Source of the DNA: Chondrinema litorale
GTDB lineage: Bacteria; Bacteroidota; Bacteroidia; Cytophagales; Flammeovirgaceae
Length of the DNA stretch: 64,000 nt
Reading direction: 5' to 3'
NCBI RefSeq assembly: GCF_026250525.1
Contig: NZ_CP111048.1
Location: 240,535 to 304,534, forward strand
Shown: piece by piece, positions 9,245 to 18,632 of the stretch
Layout: each line of letters opens with the position of its first letter
How positions within the stretch are numbered: the first letter of the stretch is position 1
Program-made: the position numbers and the translations under genes
Notes under the pieces: model-generated
What the model was told of the DNA's origin: nothing
Databases searched by the model: none
The model's input: the letters and a program-made list of their open reading frames with translations, nothing else

Positions 9245-10798
9245 CTAATATTTTTCATATAATTCATCAAAATCACTAAATGCTGTTTCTGACATATTTT
9301 GGCTCACAATATGAAGCAATTTCCTACTTTGAATTACCTCGGTTATTGTATTGATGTCTTCGCCAAAAAGTCTATCTTCGTCTGCATGCGCTATTTTGCT
9401 TCGCACAAAATCGTGAATGGCATCTAGTACTTTTCCTGATTTAAGTGGTTTTCTGAAATCGAATGCTTGAGCAGCACAGAGTAATTCTACTGCTAATATT
9501 TTTTCTAGGTTATTACAAACGCGCAAGGCTTTTCTACCTCCAATAGAACCCATGCTTACATGATCTTCTTGTCCCATTGAAGTAGGAATACTATCGGCAC
9601 TTGCCGGGAAACACAAGCCTTTATTTTCACTTACCAAGGCAGCCGAAGTGTATTGGCAAATCATAAATCCTGAATTGATACCGGTTTCTTTCAATAGCAT
9701 TTTCGGTGTGCTATTGTATTTGCCATCTAAAGAAAGATAAGTTCTACGGTCTGAAATACTGCCTAGCTCTGCTGCTGCCAAACAAGCATAATCTATCGGC
9801 AAAGCCAGTGGCTGACCGTGAAAATTACCACCACTGATAGTGAAATCTTTAGAGAAAATGATTGGGTTATCAGTTACAGAATTTAGCTCAATTTCTACTG
9901 CTTCTTTAAGATGTAGCCAAGCGTTTCGAGAACTTCCGTGAACCTGAGGAACACATCTAAGAGAGTAGGGGTCTTGCACGCGATCACACTCTTTATGAGA
10001 GTTTACAATTTCAGAATCTTTTAAAAATGCATCAATTCTACTAGCCACATGGATGTTGCCACTAAATGGCCTTACTTCATGTAATTCCTTTCTGAAAGGC
10101 ATGGGAGAAGCCATTAAACCCTCCACCATCAATCCGGCAATTACATCAGCATGAGATAGACAATTAAATAAGCGATCGACCAACACCACTGCATGAGCCA
10201 GAATAAACTGAGTTCCGTTGATTAAAGCCAAACCTGCTTTTGGGTGCAAGCTTAAAGCAGGTTTGTCGCGCTCTTTAAGTACTTTAGATGTTGGAAGAAT
10301 CTCGCCATTCACAAACACAAATCCTTCTCCGATGAGTGGCAAAAATAAATGGGAGAGGGGAGCCAAATCTCCGGATGCACCTACTGAACCTTGTTCAGGG
10401 ACTACGGGTATGATTTCTTCATCAATATGCCAGAGCATGCGCTCTAGAATCTCATAAGAAATTCCAGAATATCCCTGACTGAGTGAATGTATTTTCAGAA
10501 TCAACATCAACTTGGAAATATCTGGCGATACCATATCTCCAACACCTACACTGTGGCTGATCAATAAATTCCTTTGTAGTTTTTCAGTGGCTTCAGTGGC
10601 AATTTTTGTGTTGCACAATGGGCCAAAACCTGTATTTATGCCATAAACTGCCTTTTGCGATTTGGCAATTTGTAATACCTCATTGTGAGAACTTTCAATT
10701 TTTTCTATCACCTCAGGGGTTAAACCTGCCTCAAGCGATCTGTTTAATATCGCGAGTGCTTTACTTGTGCTTAACCGATCAATTCCGTATTTGAACAT
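9245..10798 (-). CDS. hutH: Histidine ammonia-lyase
   Basis: The 517-residue protein deaminates histidine to urocanate, the first step of the pathway. The Ala-Ser-Gly triplet that cyclises into the MIO cofactor is visible in GSVGASGDLAPLSH, and the N-terminal YGINTGFG motif and GNFHGQPLA are also present. It is the first gene of a leftward hutH-hutU-hutI-hutG operon whose four genes encode histidine to glutamate. A LysR-type regulator is divergent from it. Confidence 0.96.
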   Translation of the reverse strand: MFKYGIDRLSTSKALAILNRSLEAGLTPEVIEKIESSHNEVLQIAKSQKAVYGINTGFGPLCNTKIATEATEKLQRNLLISHSVGVGDMVSPDISKLMLILKIHSLSQGYSGISYEILERMLWHIDEEIIPVVPEQGSVGASGDLAPLSHLFLPLIGEGFVFVNGEILPTSKVLKERDKPALSLHPKAGLALINGTQFILAHAVVLVDRLFNCLSHADVIAGLMVEGLMASPMPFRKELHEVRPFSGNIHVASRIDAFLKDSEIVNSHKECDRVQDPYSLRCVPQVHGSSRNAWLHLKEAVEIELNSVTDNPIIFSKDFTISGGNFHGQPLALPIDYACLAAAELGSISDRRTYLSLDGKYNSTPKMLLKETGINSGFMICQYTSAALVSENKGLCFPASADSIPTSMGQEDHVSMGSIGGRKALRVCNNLEKILAVELLCAAQAFDFRKPLKSGKVLDAIHDFVRSKIAHADEDRLFGEDINTITEVIQSRKLLHIVSQNMSETAFSDFDELYEKY

Positions 10799-10875
10799 AC
10801 TCTGTATTCATTTTATTCAAATTTACTGGGACTTTTAATATTCAACAAGATCATTTAATTTAGCTATTAATAACT
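10799..10875. promoter_or_regulatory. Divergent hutH / LysR control region
   Basis: This 77-bp AT-rich gap separates hutH from the divergent LysR gene. LysR proteins usually bind T-N11-A boxes in such gaps. I do not see a single convincing box, so only the location is claimed. Confidence 0.4.
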
Positions 10876-11769
10876 ATGAGTTATCAATTAGAACTTAGAC
10901 ACCTACATTATTTCTCCATTTTGGCGGAGGAGCTGCACTTTAAAAAAGCCGCAGATAGGCTCTATATTTCCCAACCCGGATTGAGCAAGCAGATTAAACA
11001 TTTAGAAGATACGCTGGGTATTTTGTTGTTGGAGCGAACAAACCGAAAAGTAAAACTCACACCTGCTGGCGAGTATCTGGCAAAAGAGTTAAAACTGGTA
11101 ATTCAACATTTAGATACCACTTTAGACCATACCAAGCTGATACATTCTGGTTTGAAGGGAAATTTAAAAATTGGTTATATCGGTTCGGCGATGCAAAATA
11201 TTATTCCCGAATTGCTAAAGCATATTAGTGAAAGATATCCTGAAATTCGATTTGATCTCACAGAGATGAATAACAATACACAAATTGAAGAATTACTCCA
11301 TCATAAAATTGATTTAGGTTTTGTTCGGGTTGATAGAGTGCCAAGACCTTTGAAAACACAACCAGTTTTTGAAGATACCTTCTCAGTCGTCTTACCGAAA
11401 AATCATCCAGTAACTCAGGAGAATTTTACTGATCTTACCATTTTTAAAGATGAGAAGTTTATTCTTTTTGAGTCATCGTACAGCCAGTTTTATTACGAAA
11501 AGGTGATGCAGCTTTTTCATGATGCAGGCTTTAATCCACAAGTATCACATCATACCATTCATGCTGGTTCTATTTACCGATTGGTAGAAAATGGTTTCGG
11601 TATTTCCATTGTGCCTACAACTTTGCAGTTAGGTTATAATATGGAAGTGAAGTTTATTGAGCTAAAAGATATTGTGCAGAGAACGACGCTGGCAGCCGTT
11701 TGGAATGATGAAAATAGAAATCCGGTAATGGAGAATGTGCAGAAGATAATTAATGAGATGGGGATTTAG
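10876..11769 (+). CDS. LysR-family transcriptional regulator, probable regulator of the hut operon
   Basis: The 297-residue protein has a LysR winged helix (about residues 5-65: LRHLHYFSILAEELHFKKAADRLYISQPGLSKQIKHLEDTLG) and a periplasmic-binding-like effector domain (about 90-295). It is divergent from hutH with 77 bp between the starts. LysR regulators commonly control the divergent gene, so histidine or urocanate may be its effector. Classical hut operons use HutC (GntR type), so a LysR here is notable. The regulatory link is inferred from position only. Confidence 0.85.
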   Translation: MSYQLELRHLHYFSILAEELHFKKAADRLYISQPGLSKQIKHLEDTLGILLLERTNRKVKLTPAGEYLAKELKLVIQHLDTTLDHTKLIHSGLKGNLKIGYIGSAMQNIIPELLKHISERYPEIRFDLTEMNNNTQIEELLHHKIDLGFVRVDRVPRPLKTQPVFEDTFSVVLPKNHPVTQENFTDLTIFKDEKFILFESSYSQFYYEKVMQLFHDAGFNPQVSHHTIHAGSIYRLVENGFGISIVPTTLQLGYNMEVKFIELKDIVQRTTLAAVWNDENRNPVMENVQKIINEMGI

Positions 11770-11772
11770 AGG

Positions 11773-11812
11773 AAACAGTAAACCTTATTTAGGAATAAGA
11801 TTTACTGTTTTT
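11773..11812. terminator. Bidirectional terminator hairpin
   Basis: The inverted repeat AAACAGTAAA / TTTACTGTTT, with inner CTTAT / ATAAG pairing, sits between the convergent LysR and M1 peptidase genes. It is followed by a T-run on the plus strand and AAA upstream, so it can serve both directions. Confidence 0.8.
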
Positions 11813-11817
11813 GTAGA

Positions 11818-13452
11818 TTAATATTCAGTTACTTTCATGATAGCAGCATAAATATTTGGATCCATTTCAAGTGATTTGAAAGGCGTTTCCATTTTTAGTT
11901 GATCCCATTTTTTTGTAGGTTTAATCCAGTATTCTTTTCCATCTAACATCACTCTTACTGGCATATCGAAACCTTCTACACCATTATTCCATCTGAAAAA
12001 GAATGCACCATCTTTCTGATAATATTCTAATATAGGAACTTTGGTATCTCTTAAATACTGATCGAAGAATGGCTTTAATTCCATTCCAGCTTCTTTGGCA
12101 ATGTATCCTTCGATTTGCTCGGTAGTTACCGTTTGGTGATAAAAAGTCTTGTTCAATCCTCTCAAAATTGATCTCCATTTTTCATCATCGTTAATAATGG
12201 TTCTAAGGGTGTTGAGCATGTTTCCACCTTTTACATACATATCACCACTACCAGAATTGTTTACATTGTAATCTCCAATAATCGGTTTGTCGTTCTGTAT
12301 GCCTCTTCTGTTACCTCTCACATAAGACTGACCAGCTTCTTTTCCATAGAAATACTCTAAAAACAAACTTTCAGAATAGTTGGTAAAGCTCTCGTGAATC
12401 CACATGTCTGCTACATCTTTATAGGTAATATTATTGGCAAACCATTCGTGACCAGACTCATGGATAATGATAAAATCGAATTTCATTCCCAGACCAGTAC
12501 CACTTCCGTCTCTACCTCTGTATCCATTGGCATAGCCATTCCCGTAAGTAACAGCACTTTGGTGTTCCATACCAGTACTCGGTACTTCTATAAGCTTGTA
12601 ACTATCTTCATAAAATGGATAAGGGCCGAACCAATATTCGAAGGCTTCCATCATACGAACTGCATCTTTAAATTGAGTTTTCGCTTTCTTGAGGTTATAA
12701 GGGAGTACATAATAATCCATATCTAAATCTCCTTTTTCACCTTTGTACACCTCAGAGAAGTTTTTGTAATTAGCAATATTGAGACTGATTACATAATTAC
12801 TTATCGGGTTTGATACAAACCAATGGAATGTTTTTGTCCCATCTTTTAACTTATCAACTTTTCTCAATCTACCATTCGAAACATCCATTAAACCCTTTGG
12901 CACATTTACGCTCATCAACACGCTGTCGGGTTCGTCGTACATGTGGTCTTTGTTAGGCCACCAAATACTCGCACCAATTCCTTGGCAATTTGTATGAATA
13001 AAAAGGTTACCATCTTCGTCTTTATCCCAAGAAATACCACCATCCCAAGGAGGGCGAATCGCCACTTTTGGCTGACCACCATAAAACACCTTTACACTGT
13101 TAATGTCACCTTTAATTTGCTTCTCTTTTAAAGTTACAAAGTGTGCATTACCCTCATGTTTTATTTCTAATTCATTCCCTTTATCGTCTTCTACCTTTTT
13201 GATTACCAGTGGTTTTTGCAAATCGATCTGCATCACTTGGTAAGGTTTTAACACTTCGTATTTTATGGTAACACTACCGTTTACAGAACTATCTGCTGGT
13301 GTAACTTTAATATCGAGGTGATAAAATTTTAAATCCCACCAAACTCTTTCTGGCGTAATTGAGCCCCTCAGGGTATCTTGTCGCGTATATTCTTGTCCAA
13401 AAGAGTAAATGCTTATCAGAGAAAGCATTACAATGAAGAGTATTTTTTTCAT
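11818..13452 (-). CDS. Secreted M1-family zinc metallopeptidase
   Basis: The 544-residue protein has a signal peptide (MKKILFIVMLSLISIYSFGQ). It then shows the M1 aminopeptidase signature: substrate-binding GMEHQSAVTYGN (a GAMEN variant) and the zinc site HESGHEWFANN followed 18 residues later by the glutamate of WIHESFTNY. The size fits the short M1 form with the beta domain and catalytic domain but without a long C-terminal domain. It is probably periplasmic and trims peptides. It is a single-gene unit with a 5' intergenic region of about 165 bp before the next remnant. Confidence 0.9.
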   Translation of the reverse strand: MKKILFIVMLSLISIYSFGQEYTRQDTLRGSITPERVWWDLKFYHLDIKVTPADSSVNGSVTIKYEVLKPYQVMQIDLQKPLVIKKVEDDKGNELEIKHEGNAHFVTLKEKQIKGDINSVKVFYGGQPKVAIRPPWDGGISWDKDEDGNLFIHTNCQGIGASIWWPNKDHMYDEPDSVLMSVNVPKGLMDVSNGRLRKVDKLKDGTKTFHWFVSNPISNYVISLNIANYKNFSEVYKGEKGDLDMDYYVLPYNLKKAKTQFKDAVRMMEAFEYWFGPYPFYEDSYKLIEVPSTGMEHQSAVTYGNGYANGYRGRDGSGTGLGMKFDFIIIHESGHEWFANNITYKDVADMWIHESFTNYSESLFLEYFYGKEAGQSYVRGNRRGIQNDKPIIGDYNVNNSGSGDMYVKGGNMLNTLRTIINDDEKWRSILRGLNKTFYHQTVTTEQIEGYIAKEAGMELKPFFDQYLRDTKVPILEYYQKDGAFFFRWNNGVEGFDMPVRVMLDGKEYWIKPTKKWDQLKMETPFKSLEMDPNIYAAIMKVTEY

Positions 13453-13617
13453 TTAAGTTAGTTTATGTTTTATCTAATCCAAATCAATTTCACTAAGCTA
13501 ATAATTAGAATTGAAGTGATAAGTGTACAAAGTACATTTTATTTTGGGAGGATTGATGCAAAATCAAAATCGTATTTAATCTGGGTAATATGTTTGAGGT
13601 TGGGTTAGTGGTAGAGC

Positions 13618-13890
13618 TTACAACAATTTATTCAGAATATTACTTAACTCTGTATGGATATCACCATCATAACCGACTTTATAATAGCGAACTTTTTCTT
13701 TTTTATCGAGAATTAAGTTGGTGGGAAATGATTTAACCCCAAGTTTTTGAGTTGTTTCTTTAGGTACTGTTTTATTACTTGGGATCAAGTTTGGAACTAC
13801 AAAATACCCTAATTCCTTGTTTATTTTCCCATTGTTATCAATTTGAAAGAATTTTTTTCTTTTATGTAAGTCACTCCTAATGAAGAAAGT
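13618..13890 (-). pseudogene. C-terminal remnant of a TlpA/thioredoxin-like protein
   Basis: The minus strand encodes an open segment reading LHKRKKFFQIDNNGKI, then GVKSFPTNLILDKKEKV and a stop at 13618-13620. The cis-proline SFPTNLILD pattern is typical of the C-terminal half of thioredoxin-fold (TlpA/ResA) proteins. No start codon or CXXC motif is present upstream, and an in-frame TGA lies just beyond about 13890. A neighbouring frame stays open a little further, so a frameshift is also possible. It appears to be a decayed gene end. Confidence 0.55.
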
Positions 13891-13915
13891 ATAGGATCAT
13901 TTGGGGACAGATCCA

Positions 13916-15271
13916 TCACTTTCTTTTCTTTTTCATATTTTGAATTTTGTCACCTTTCCTAATAGGTTTTTTGTATCTCTCTTTTAACTGTTGTTTGTAG
14001 CTTTTCCTTTCAACTTTTTCTTTACTGTTTTTGGCAGATTTTTCATGGAAAGATGGACCAACATCTAGCGCTCTCTTTTTATGTTGAATCTCATTGACTT
14101 CTTTTGGTTTGTCTTTCTCTTCTGGAGTTAATTGATGGGAAACTTCTACTACTTCAGGAAATTCCTTTAGAGGAATAGTATATTTCATTAAGTTTTCGAT
14201 GGCTTCTTTTAGCGGTTCTTCTTTTTCTGCATAAAAAAGAATCGATCTCCCTTGCTCACCAGCTCTACCAGTTCGACCTATTCGGTGAATGTAGTTTTCA
14301 GGATAGAATGGAGTATCAAAACTAATAACAGTACTGATCTTTTCTATATCAATTCCACGGGCAATTACATCGGTTGCTATCAGAATTCTACTTGTACCAT
14401 TTTCAAAATTCTCAATAGAGTTTGTACGATGATTTTGTTCTTTACTAGAGTGAATTACAGAAACCTCAGAACCAAAATCTAATGTTTCAGCTAATCTATC
14501 TGCATTTACTTTAGTGGCAACAAAAATTAAAACCTTACTATATTCATTTTTATCAGCCAACAAATAATTGAGCAAGTTGGCTTTGGTATAAAAATTAGGA
14601 ACGGCAAAGCATTCCTGACTTATCGTTTCAAGAGGAGTACCACTAATAGAGATTGTTTTCTTAATAGGGTTTATCAAAAAATCATCAATCAACTCATCTA
14701 CATATGTAGTCATAGTTGCAGAAAAGAGGATATTTTGTCTCTTAGTTGGTAGAAGTTCGAATATATTTTTTAACTGAGTCTTATAACCAAAGTCCAGCAT
14801 AATATCGACTTCGTCAATTATCAATTTTTTAATAGATTTTAGCCTCAACGTATTAGAAAGTGTAAGGTCATATAATCTTCTGGGAGTACCAACAATTATA
14901 TCAACACCCTCTGCAACGGCCTTTTTTTGGGAGGTTATATTACTACTTCCACCATATACGCCTACCACCCTTACACTGATATAAGGTGTTAGCTTTTCTA
15001 CTTGTTCTACTATTTGAATAACAAGCTCTCTGGTTGGCGCTAAAATTAATACCCTAGGATTAGGTTGGTCCGAATATTTTAAATCTTGTAATATTGGTAA
15101 CAGATAAGCGATTGTTTTTCCGGTTCCTGTTTGGGCAATTCCCACAAAATCAGAGCCACTAAGTATAGTAGAATATGACTCTTGCTGAATTGGAGTTGGT
15201 GTTTCAAACCTTAAATCGGCAATAGCATTTAATAATTGTTTTTTTATATTGAAGTCTTCGAACTTATTCAT
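13916..15271 (-). CDS. DEAD-box RNA helicase
   Basis: The helicase motifs run in order: PTPIQQES (Q motif), AQTGTGKT (Walker A), PTRELV, GTPRRLYDL, DEVD (Walker B variant of DEAD), SATMT, IATDVIARGID and HRIGRTGRAG. A lysine-rich tail (KEKVERKSYKQQLKERYKK) follows and probably contacts RNA. The ATG at 15269-15271 (MNKFEDFNIKKQLL) was preferred to an in-frame ATG at 15310, because the extra 13 residues are unlike the family. It probably acts in ribosome assembly or mRNA turnover, which is inferred from the family. Confidence 0.92.
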   Translation of the reverse strand: MNKFEDFNIKKQLLNAIADLRFETPTPIQQESYSTILSGSDFVGIAQTGTGKTIAYLLPILQDLKYSDQPNPRVLILAPTRELVIQIVEQVEKLTPYISVRVVGVYGGSSNITSQKKAVAEGVDIIVGTPRRLYDLTLSNTLRLKSIKKLIIDEVDIMLDFGYKTQLKNIFELLPTKRQNILFSATMTTYVDELIDDFLINPIKKTISISGTPLETISQECFAVPNFYTKANLLNYLLADKNEYSKVLIFVATKVNADRLAETLDFGSEVSVIHSSKEQNHRTNSIENFENGTSRILIATDVIARGIDIEKISTVISFDTPFYPENYIHRIGRTGRAGEQGRSILFYAEKEEPLKEAIENLMKYTIPLKEFPEVVEVSHQLTPEEKDKPKEVNEIQHKKRALDVGPSFHEKSAKNSKEKVERKSYKQQLKERYKKPIRKGDKIQNMKKKRK

Positions 15272-15612
15272 GTTGCAAAGTAACCAAGAAAAAACTTCTC
15301 TTAAGTGCATTTATACTAAATATATTTGAACAGGCTTATACTTATCAACTTAGTAAAATATAAGAGATATCTGTTTTTGTATTACATGGAGAAGAATGGT
15401 CTATTTAAAATACAATTTTTAATCATAAAGAAAGTAAAAAAAAATAGCCTGTAAGAAGAGTAGCTTAGCTCTAAATTATTTTAATCTATTTTAAGTGATG
15501 TAGAATTTTACTTAAAATAAAAGCTCAACTAAACAGAATGAGAAGTTTCTTTAATTTTTCTATGAAATAAAAAAATTATATCTTACTGGCTTATATACTA
15601 TAAAAAGACAAT
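15272..15612. other. Intergenic region without a recognised gene
   Basis: These 341 bp between the helicase and the small open frame are very AT-rich, with many stop codons in all frames. The helicase promoter must lie at the left end. I see no RNA gene, repeat or strong hairpin. Confidence 0.5.
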
Positions 15613-15738
15613 ATGGGGCGGCTATTTTACAAGTTGAATGATCAATTTTTTATTACATATCCTAATTCAAAAGAACCAAAGTATTTACTCAAATTCTATA
15701 GTGGGATTTACAAATTAGGACTGATTAACTTGAATTAA
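15613..15738 (+). CDS. Possible 41-residue small protein
   Basis: An ATG at 15613 opens a frame of 41 codons beginning MGRLFYKLNDQFFITYP and ending GLINLN, with the stop five bases before the acyltransferase start. The product would be basic and aromatic-rich without a clear membrane helix. The tight spacing suggests it could be a leader or co-translated small gene. Chance cannot be excluded at this length, and no family was recognised. Confidence 0.35.
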   Translation: MGRLFYKLNDQFFITYPNSKEPKYLLKFYSGIYKLGLINLN

Positions 15739-15743
15739 AATAG

Positions 15744-16622
15744 ATGACTGCTCTCTCTTATTACCTTTTATATCCTATAATTCTTTTAGTTTCTTATAGT
15801 CCATTTTGGTGCTTGTATAGGGTATCCGACTTCTTTTATTTGCTTATTTACTATGTAATCGGTTATAGAAAAAAGGTTGTAGTTAGCAATCTTAAAAATT
15901 CCTTTCCCGAAAGATCTGATGAAGAAATAGAAAAAATTAGTAAGCAATATTACAAATATCTTTGTGACCTGATGTTGGAATCTATAAAAACGGTGACTTG
16001 GAATGAAAAAGCAGTAAAAAGCAGGGTAAAGATGAAGCATGTTGAAATGCTTGATGAATTACATAGCCAAGGTAAAAGTTTGGTAGTTGTAATGGGTCAT
16101 TTAGGCAACTGGGAATGGGCAGGGCCTTGTTTTTCTCTTCATTGTAAGCATCAATTATTTGTAGTTTATCGTCCACTATCCAATCCTTATTTTGAAAAAA
16201 TGTTTTGTCGCTCACGCACAAAGTTCAATACCCAAATAATTCCTAAAAAGAACACACTTAGGACTATGATTGCTAATAAAAAGACGATAAGTGCTACGGC
16301 ACTTATTGCAGATCAAGCTCCCAGTCCTATAAAATCGGCAATATGGATGGATTTCTTAAATCAAGATACGCCTGTTTATAATGGCCCAGAAAAAATAGCT
16401 AAAATGCTTGATTATACTGTAGTATATATGAATGTGAAACGTGTGAAGCGAGGTTATTATGAGGTCTATCCTACAGTATTATTCGACCAGCCAAAAGAGG
16501 CAGCAGAAAACGAAATAACTTTTGCTTTTAATAAAATACTTGAAGATGATATTAAAGACATACCTAGCACTTGGCTATGGTCTCACAAGCGTTGGAAACA
16601 TAAAAGACCTACTACAGTTTAA
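15744..16622 (+). CDS. Lipid A biosynthesis-type lauroyl/myristoyl acyltransferase
   Basis: The 292-residue protein belongs to the LpxL/HtrB group. It has an N-terminal hydrophobic segment (YYLLYPIILLVSYSPFWCLYRVSDF), VVSNLKNSFPE, the catalytic GHLGNWEWAG (family pattern H-x-x-x-x-D/E), and a second block with ADQAPSP. Enzymes of this group transfer acyl chains to lipid A precursors or related lipids at the inner membrane. It is followed after 32 bp by a fatty-acid desaturase, so the pair may tailor membrane acyl chains. Confidence 0.87.
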   Translation: MTALSYYLLYPIILLVSYSPFWCLYRVSDFFYLLIYYVIGYRKKVVVSNLKNSFPERSDEEIEKISKQYYKYLCDLMLESIKTVTWNEKAVKSRVKMKHVEMLDELHSQGKSLVVVMGHLGNWEWAGPCFSLHCKHQLFVVYRPLSNPYFEKMFCRSRTKFNTQIIPKKNTLRTMIANKKTISATALIADQAPSPIKSAIWMDFLNQDTPVYNGPEKIAKMLDYTVVYMNVKRVKRGYYEVYPTVLFDQPKEAAENEITFAFNKILEDDIKDIPSTWLWSHKRWKHKRPTTV

Positions 16623-16654
16623 AATTATGATTTACACCACAATTATTTAATTAC

Positions 16655-17659
16655 ATGACAATAAATAACAATGTATCTGAACCCAACAGGCTACGAACGG
16701 GTAAAGAGTTAATCTTAGCTAGTAAAGAATATGCAAATGAAATTCCTGAAAGAAGTTGGTATTGTACTTTAAGTACATTGTTGTTTTTAATTTTGGCCTT
16801 TGCCGGCACTTATATTAATTTTCATTGGACATTAACCTTAGGGTTTAGTCTATTAAGCGCATTATTAATAGTTAGGTTTTTTGTGATTTTCCACGACTAT
16901 CAACATGGGGCAATTCTAAGGAAATCTAAGCTAGCAAAAATAATAATGACCATATTTGGTGTTTTTGTAATGTCGCCAGCAAGCATTTGGAAGCGGACAC
17001 ATGACCACCACCACCATCATAACTCAAAACTATCTAATAATGGAGTAGGCTCATACCCGCTACTTTGCAAAGAAAAATATTTGAAGTTAACACAATCAGA
17101 AAGGTATATATATCTGGCAAAGCGACATCCCTTAACAATCTTTTTTGGCTATTTCACTTTATTCATTTTTGATTTTAATATTAAACCTATTTTCAAGAGT
17201 TTTTCTAATCATTGGGACTCATTAGTCGCTTTGTTGTTTCACTTTACAGTTGCTTGGCTCATTTATAGTTATGCTGGAATGCATGGCTTAATTTTTAGCT
17301 GGATATTGCCATTTTTTATTGCTCATGGTTTTGGCGCTTATCTCTTTTATGCACAGCATAATTTCCCTGAAGCAAGCTTTGAGCAAAATATGGATTGGAG
17401 TTACAGTAATGCCGCACTCAATTCTACTAGTTATTTAGTGATGGGAACAACCATGAATTGGTTTACTGGAAATATTGGCTATCACCATGTGCATCATATT
17501 AATCACCGTATTCCTTTTTACAGGCTTAAAGAAGCCATGAAGGGAATGCCAGAGTTACAAAACCCCAAAACCACCACTTTACATCCAAGAGATATAATCA
17601 ATTGCTTAAAATTAAAAGTTTGGGATTCTGAAAAAAAACAAATGGTAACTTCAGTATAA
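16655..17659 (+). CDS. Membrane fatty-acid desaturase
   Basis: The 334-residue integral membrane protein has the three histidine boxes of acyl-lipid desaturases: HDYQH (about residue 75), HDHHHHH (about 116) and HHVHHINH (about 273). Several hydrophobic segments lie between them (FLILAFAGTYINFHW, IFSWILPFFIAHGFG). The boxes bind a di-iron centre that introduces double bonds into acyl chains. It follows the acyltransferase gene on the same strand, which supports a shared role in membrane lipid remodelling. Regiospecificity cannot be read from the sequence. Confidence 0.9.
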   Translation: MTINNNVSEPNRLRTGKELILASKEYANEIPERSWYCTLSTLLFLILAFAGTYINFHWTLTLGFSLLSALLIVRFFVIFHDYQHGAILRKSKLAKIIMTIFGVFVMSPASIWKRTHDHHHHHNSKLSNNGVGSYPLLCKEKYLKLTQSERYIYLAKRHPLTIFFGYFTLFIFDFNIKPIFKSFSNHWDSLVALLFHFTVAWLIYSYAGMHGLIFSWILPFFIAHGFGAYLFYAQHNFPEASFEQNMDWSYSNAALNSTSYLVMGTTMNWFTGNIGYHHVHHINHRIPFYRLKEAMKGMPELQNPKTTTLHPRDIINCLKLKVWDSEKKQMVTSV

Positions 17660-17670
17660 ATAGTAATTCT

Positions 17671-17731
17671 ATTACCTAATTTTTAATGTAAAACAGGCAG
17701 TTTATGTCATCTCATTTTAGGTAATTTTTTT
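17671..17731 (+). terminator. Probable terminator after the desaturase gene
   Basis: The inverted repeat ATTACCTAA / TTAGGTAAT is separated by a 37-base loop and followed by a run of T. The long loop lowers certainty. Confidence 0.5.
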
Positions 17732-17813
17732 TATTAAAGGTTTTATTATTTACATTTAGCTAACACTTAACAAAGCATGAAACAATTTATGCAAATATGA
17801 TAAAAAGGTAAAT

Positions 17814-18488
17814 ATGAAAATCCGTAGTACTTTCAATCCACAAATAGATAGTACTGCTTTGAAAGAGAGAGCTGACGATATCTTTGACTTTAATAAGTTA
17901 GAAGATAAACAAATTTGGGCGGCTTTTAAAAATGGAAATGACAAAGCACTATCGTACATTTACAAAGTAAATATTGAGCCGCTCTATGCCTTCGGACATC
18001 AATATTTAAGAGATAGTGATAAGATTAAAGATTATATAAACGATTTGTTTTTATACCTCAAAGAAAAAAGGACAAACCTCAGCGATGTTATCTCTATAAA
18101 ATCTTACTTGTATAGGTCGCTTTATAGATTAATTATGGAGAAGTCTAGAAAAAAAGAACTACTTTTTTTTAGTAATGATTTGTATTCAGATGGCTTCAAA
18201 ATTAAAATAAATGCTGAAACTACCTTGATAAAAGAGGAGCTCATTAGAGAAAGGATACATCTAATGAATGTGGGGTTAAATAAACTTTCTACAAAAAAGC
18301 GACAAGCAATTATACATTATTATATTGATGGCATGTCTCACGAAGAAGTCGCATACATTATGGGACTAAACAGTAAGGATACTGCAAGAAAACTCATTTA
18401 TAGAGGTATAGAATCTCTAAAAGAGAAAATCGCATCCAAATTAAAATACCTGCTTTGGCCATTGGTATTACTATGTTTAATTGGCTAA
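17814..18488 (+). CDS. ECF-type sigma factor of the SusCD locus
   Basis: The 224-residue protein has a sigma-70 region 2-like segment (about residues 45-110: ALSYIYKVNIEPLYAFGHQYLRD) and a region 4 helix-turn-helix (about 170-210: LNKLSTKKRQAIIHYYIDGMSHEEVAYIMGL). It also carries an unusual hydrophobic C-terminal tail (LKYLLWPLVLLCLIG). It precedes a FecR-type anti-sigma gene and a SusC gene with an STN domain, the standard trans-envelope signalling order. It probably directs transcription of the downstream glycan-uptake genes. Confidence 0.87.
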   Translation: MKIRSTFNPQIDSTALKERADDIFDFNKLEDKQIWAAFKNGNDKALSYIYKVNIEPLYAFGHQYLRDSDKIKDYINDLFLYLKEKRTNLSDVISIKSYLYRSLYRLIMEKSRKKELLFFSNDLYSDGFKIKINAETTLIKEELIRERIHLMNVGLNKLSTKKRQAIIHYYIDGMSHEEVAYIMGLNSKDTARKLIYRGIESLKEKIASKLKYLLWPLVLLCLIG

Positions 18489-18632
18489 TTAAAAAAAAAT
18501 CTATCCCTTTAAATTTTTTTGAACAAAAATGTCCCAACTTCTAAAAGTTGCCCTCTTGTTATATAGAAGGTTAAAAACTTCTTTTAAACATTTGAGGTGA
18601 GTTATCTCAATTAAAATTAGATTAAGCAGATA

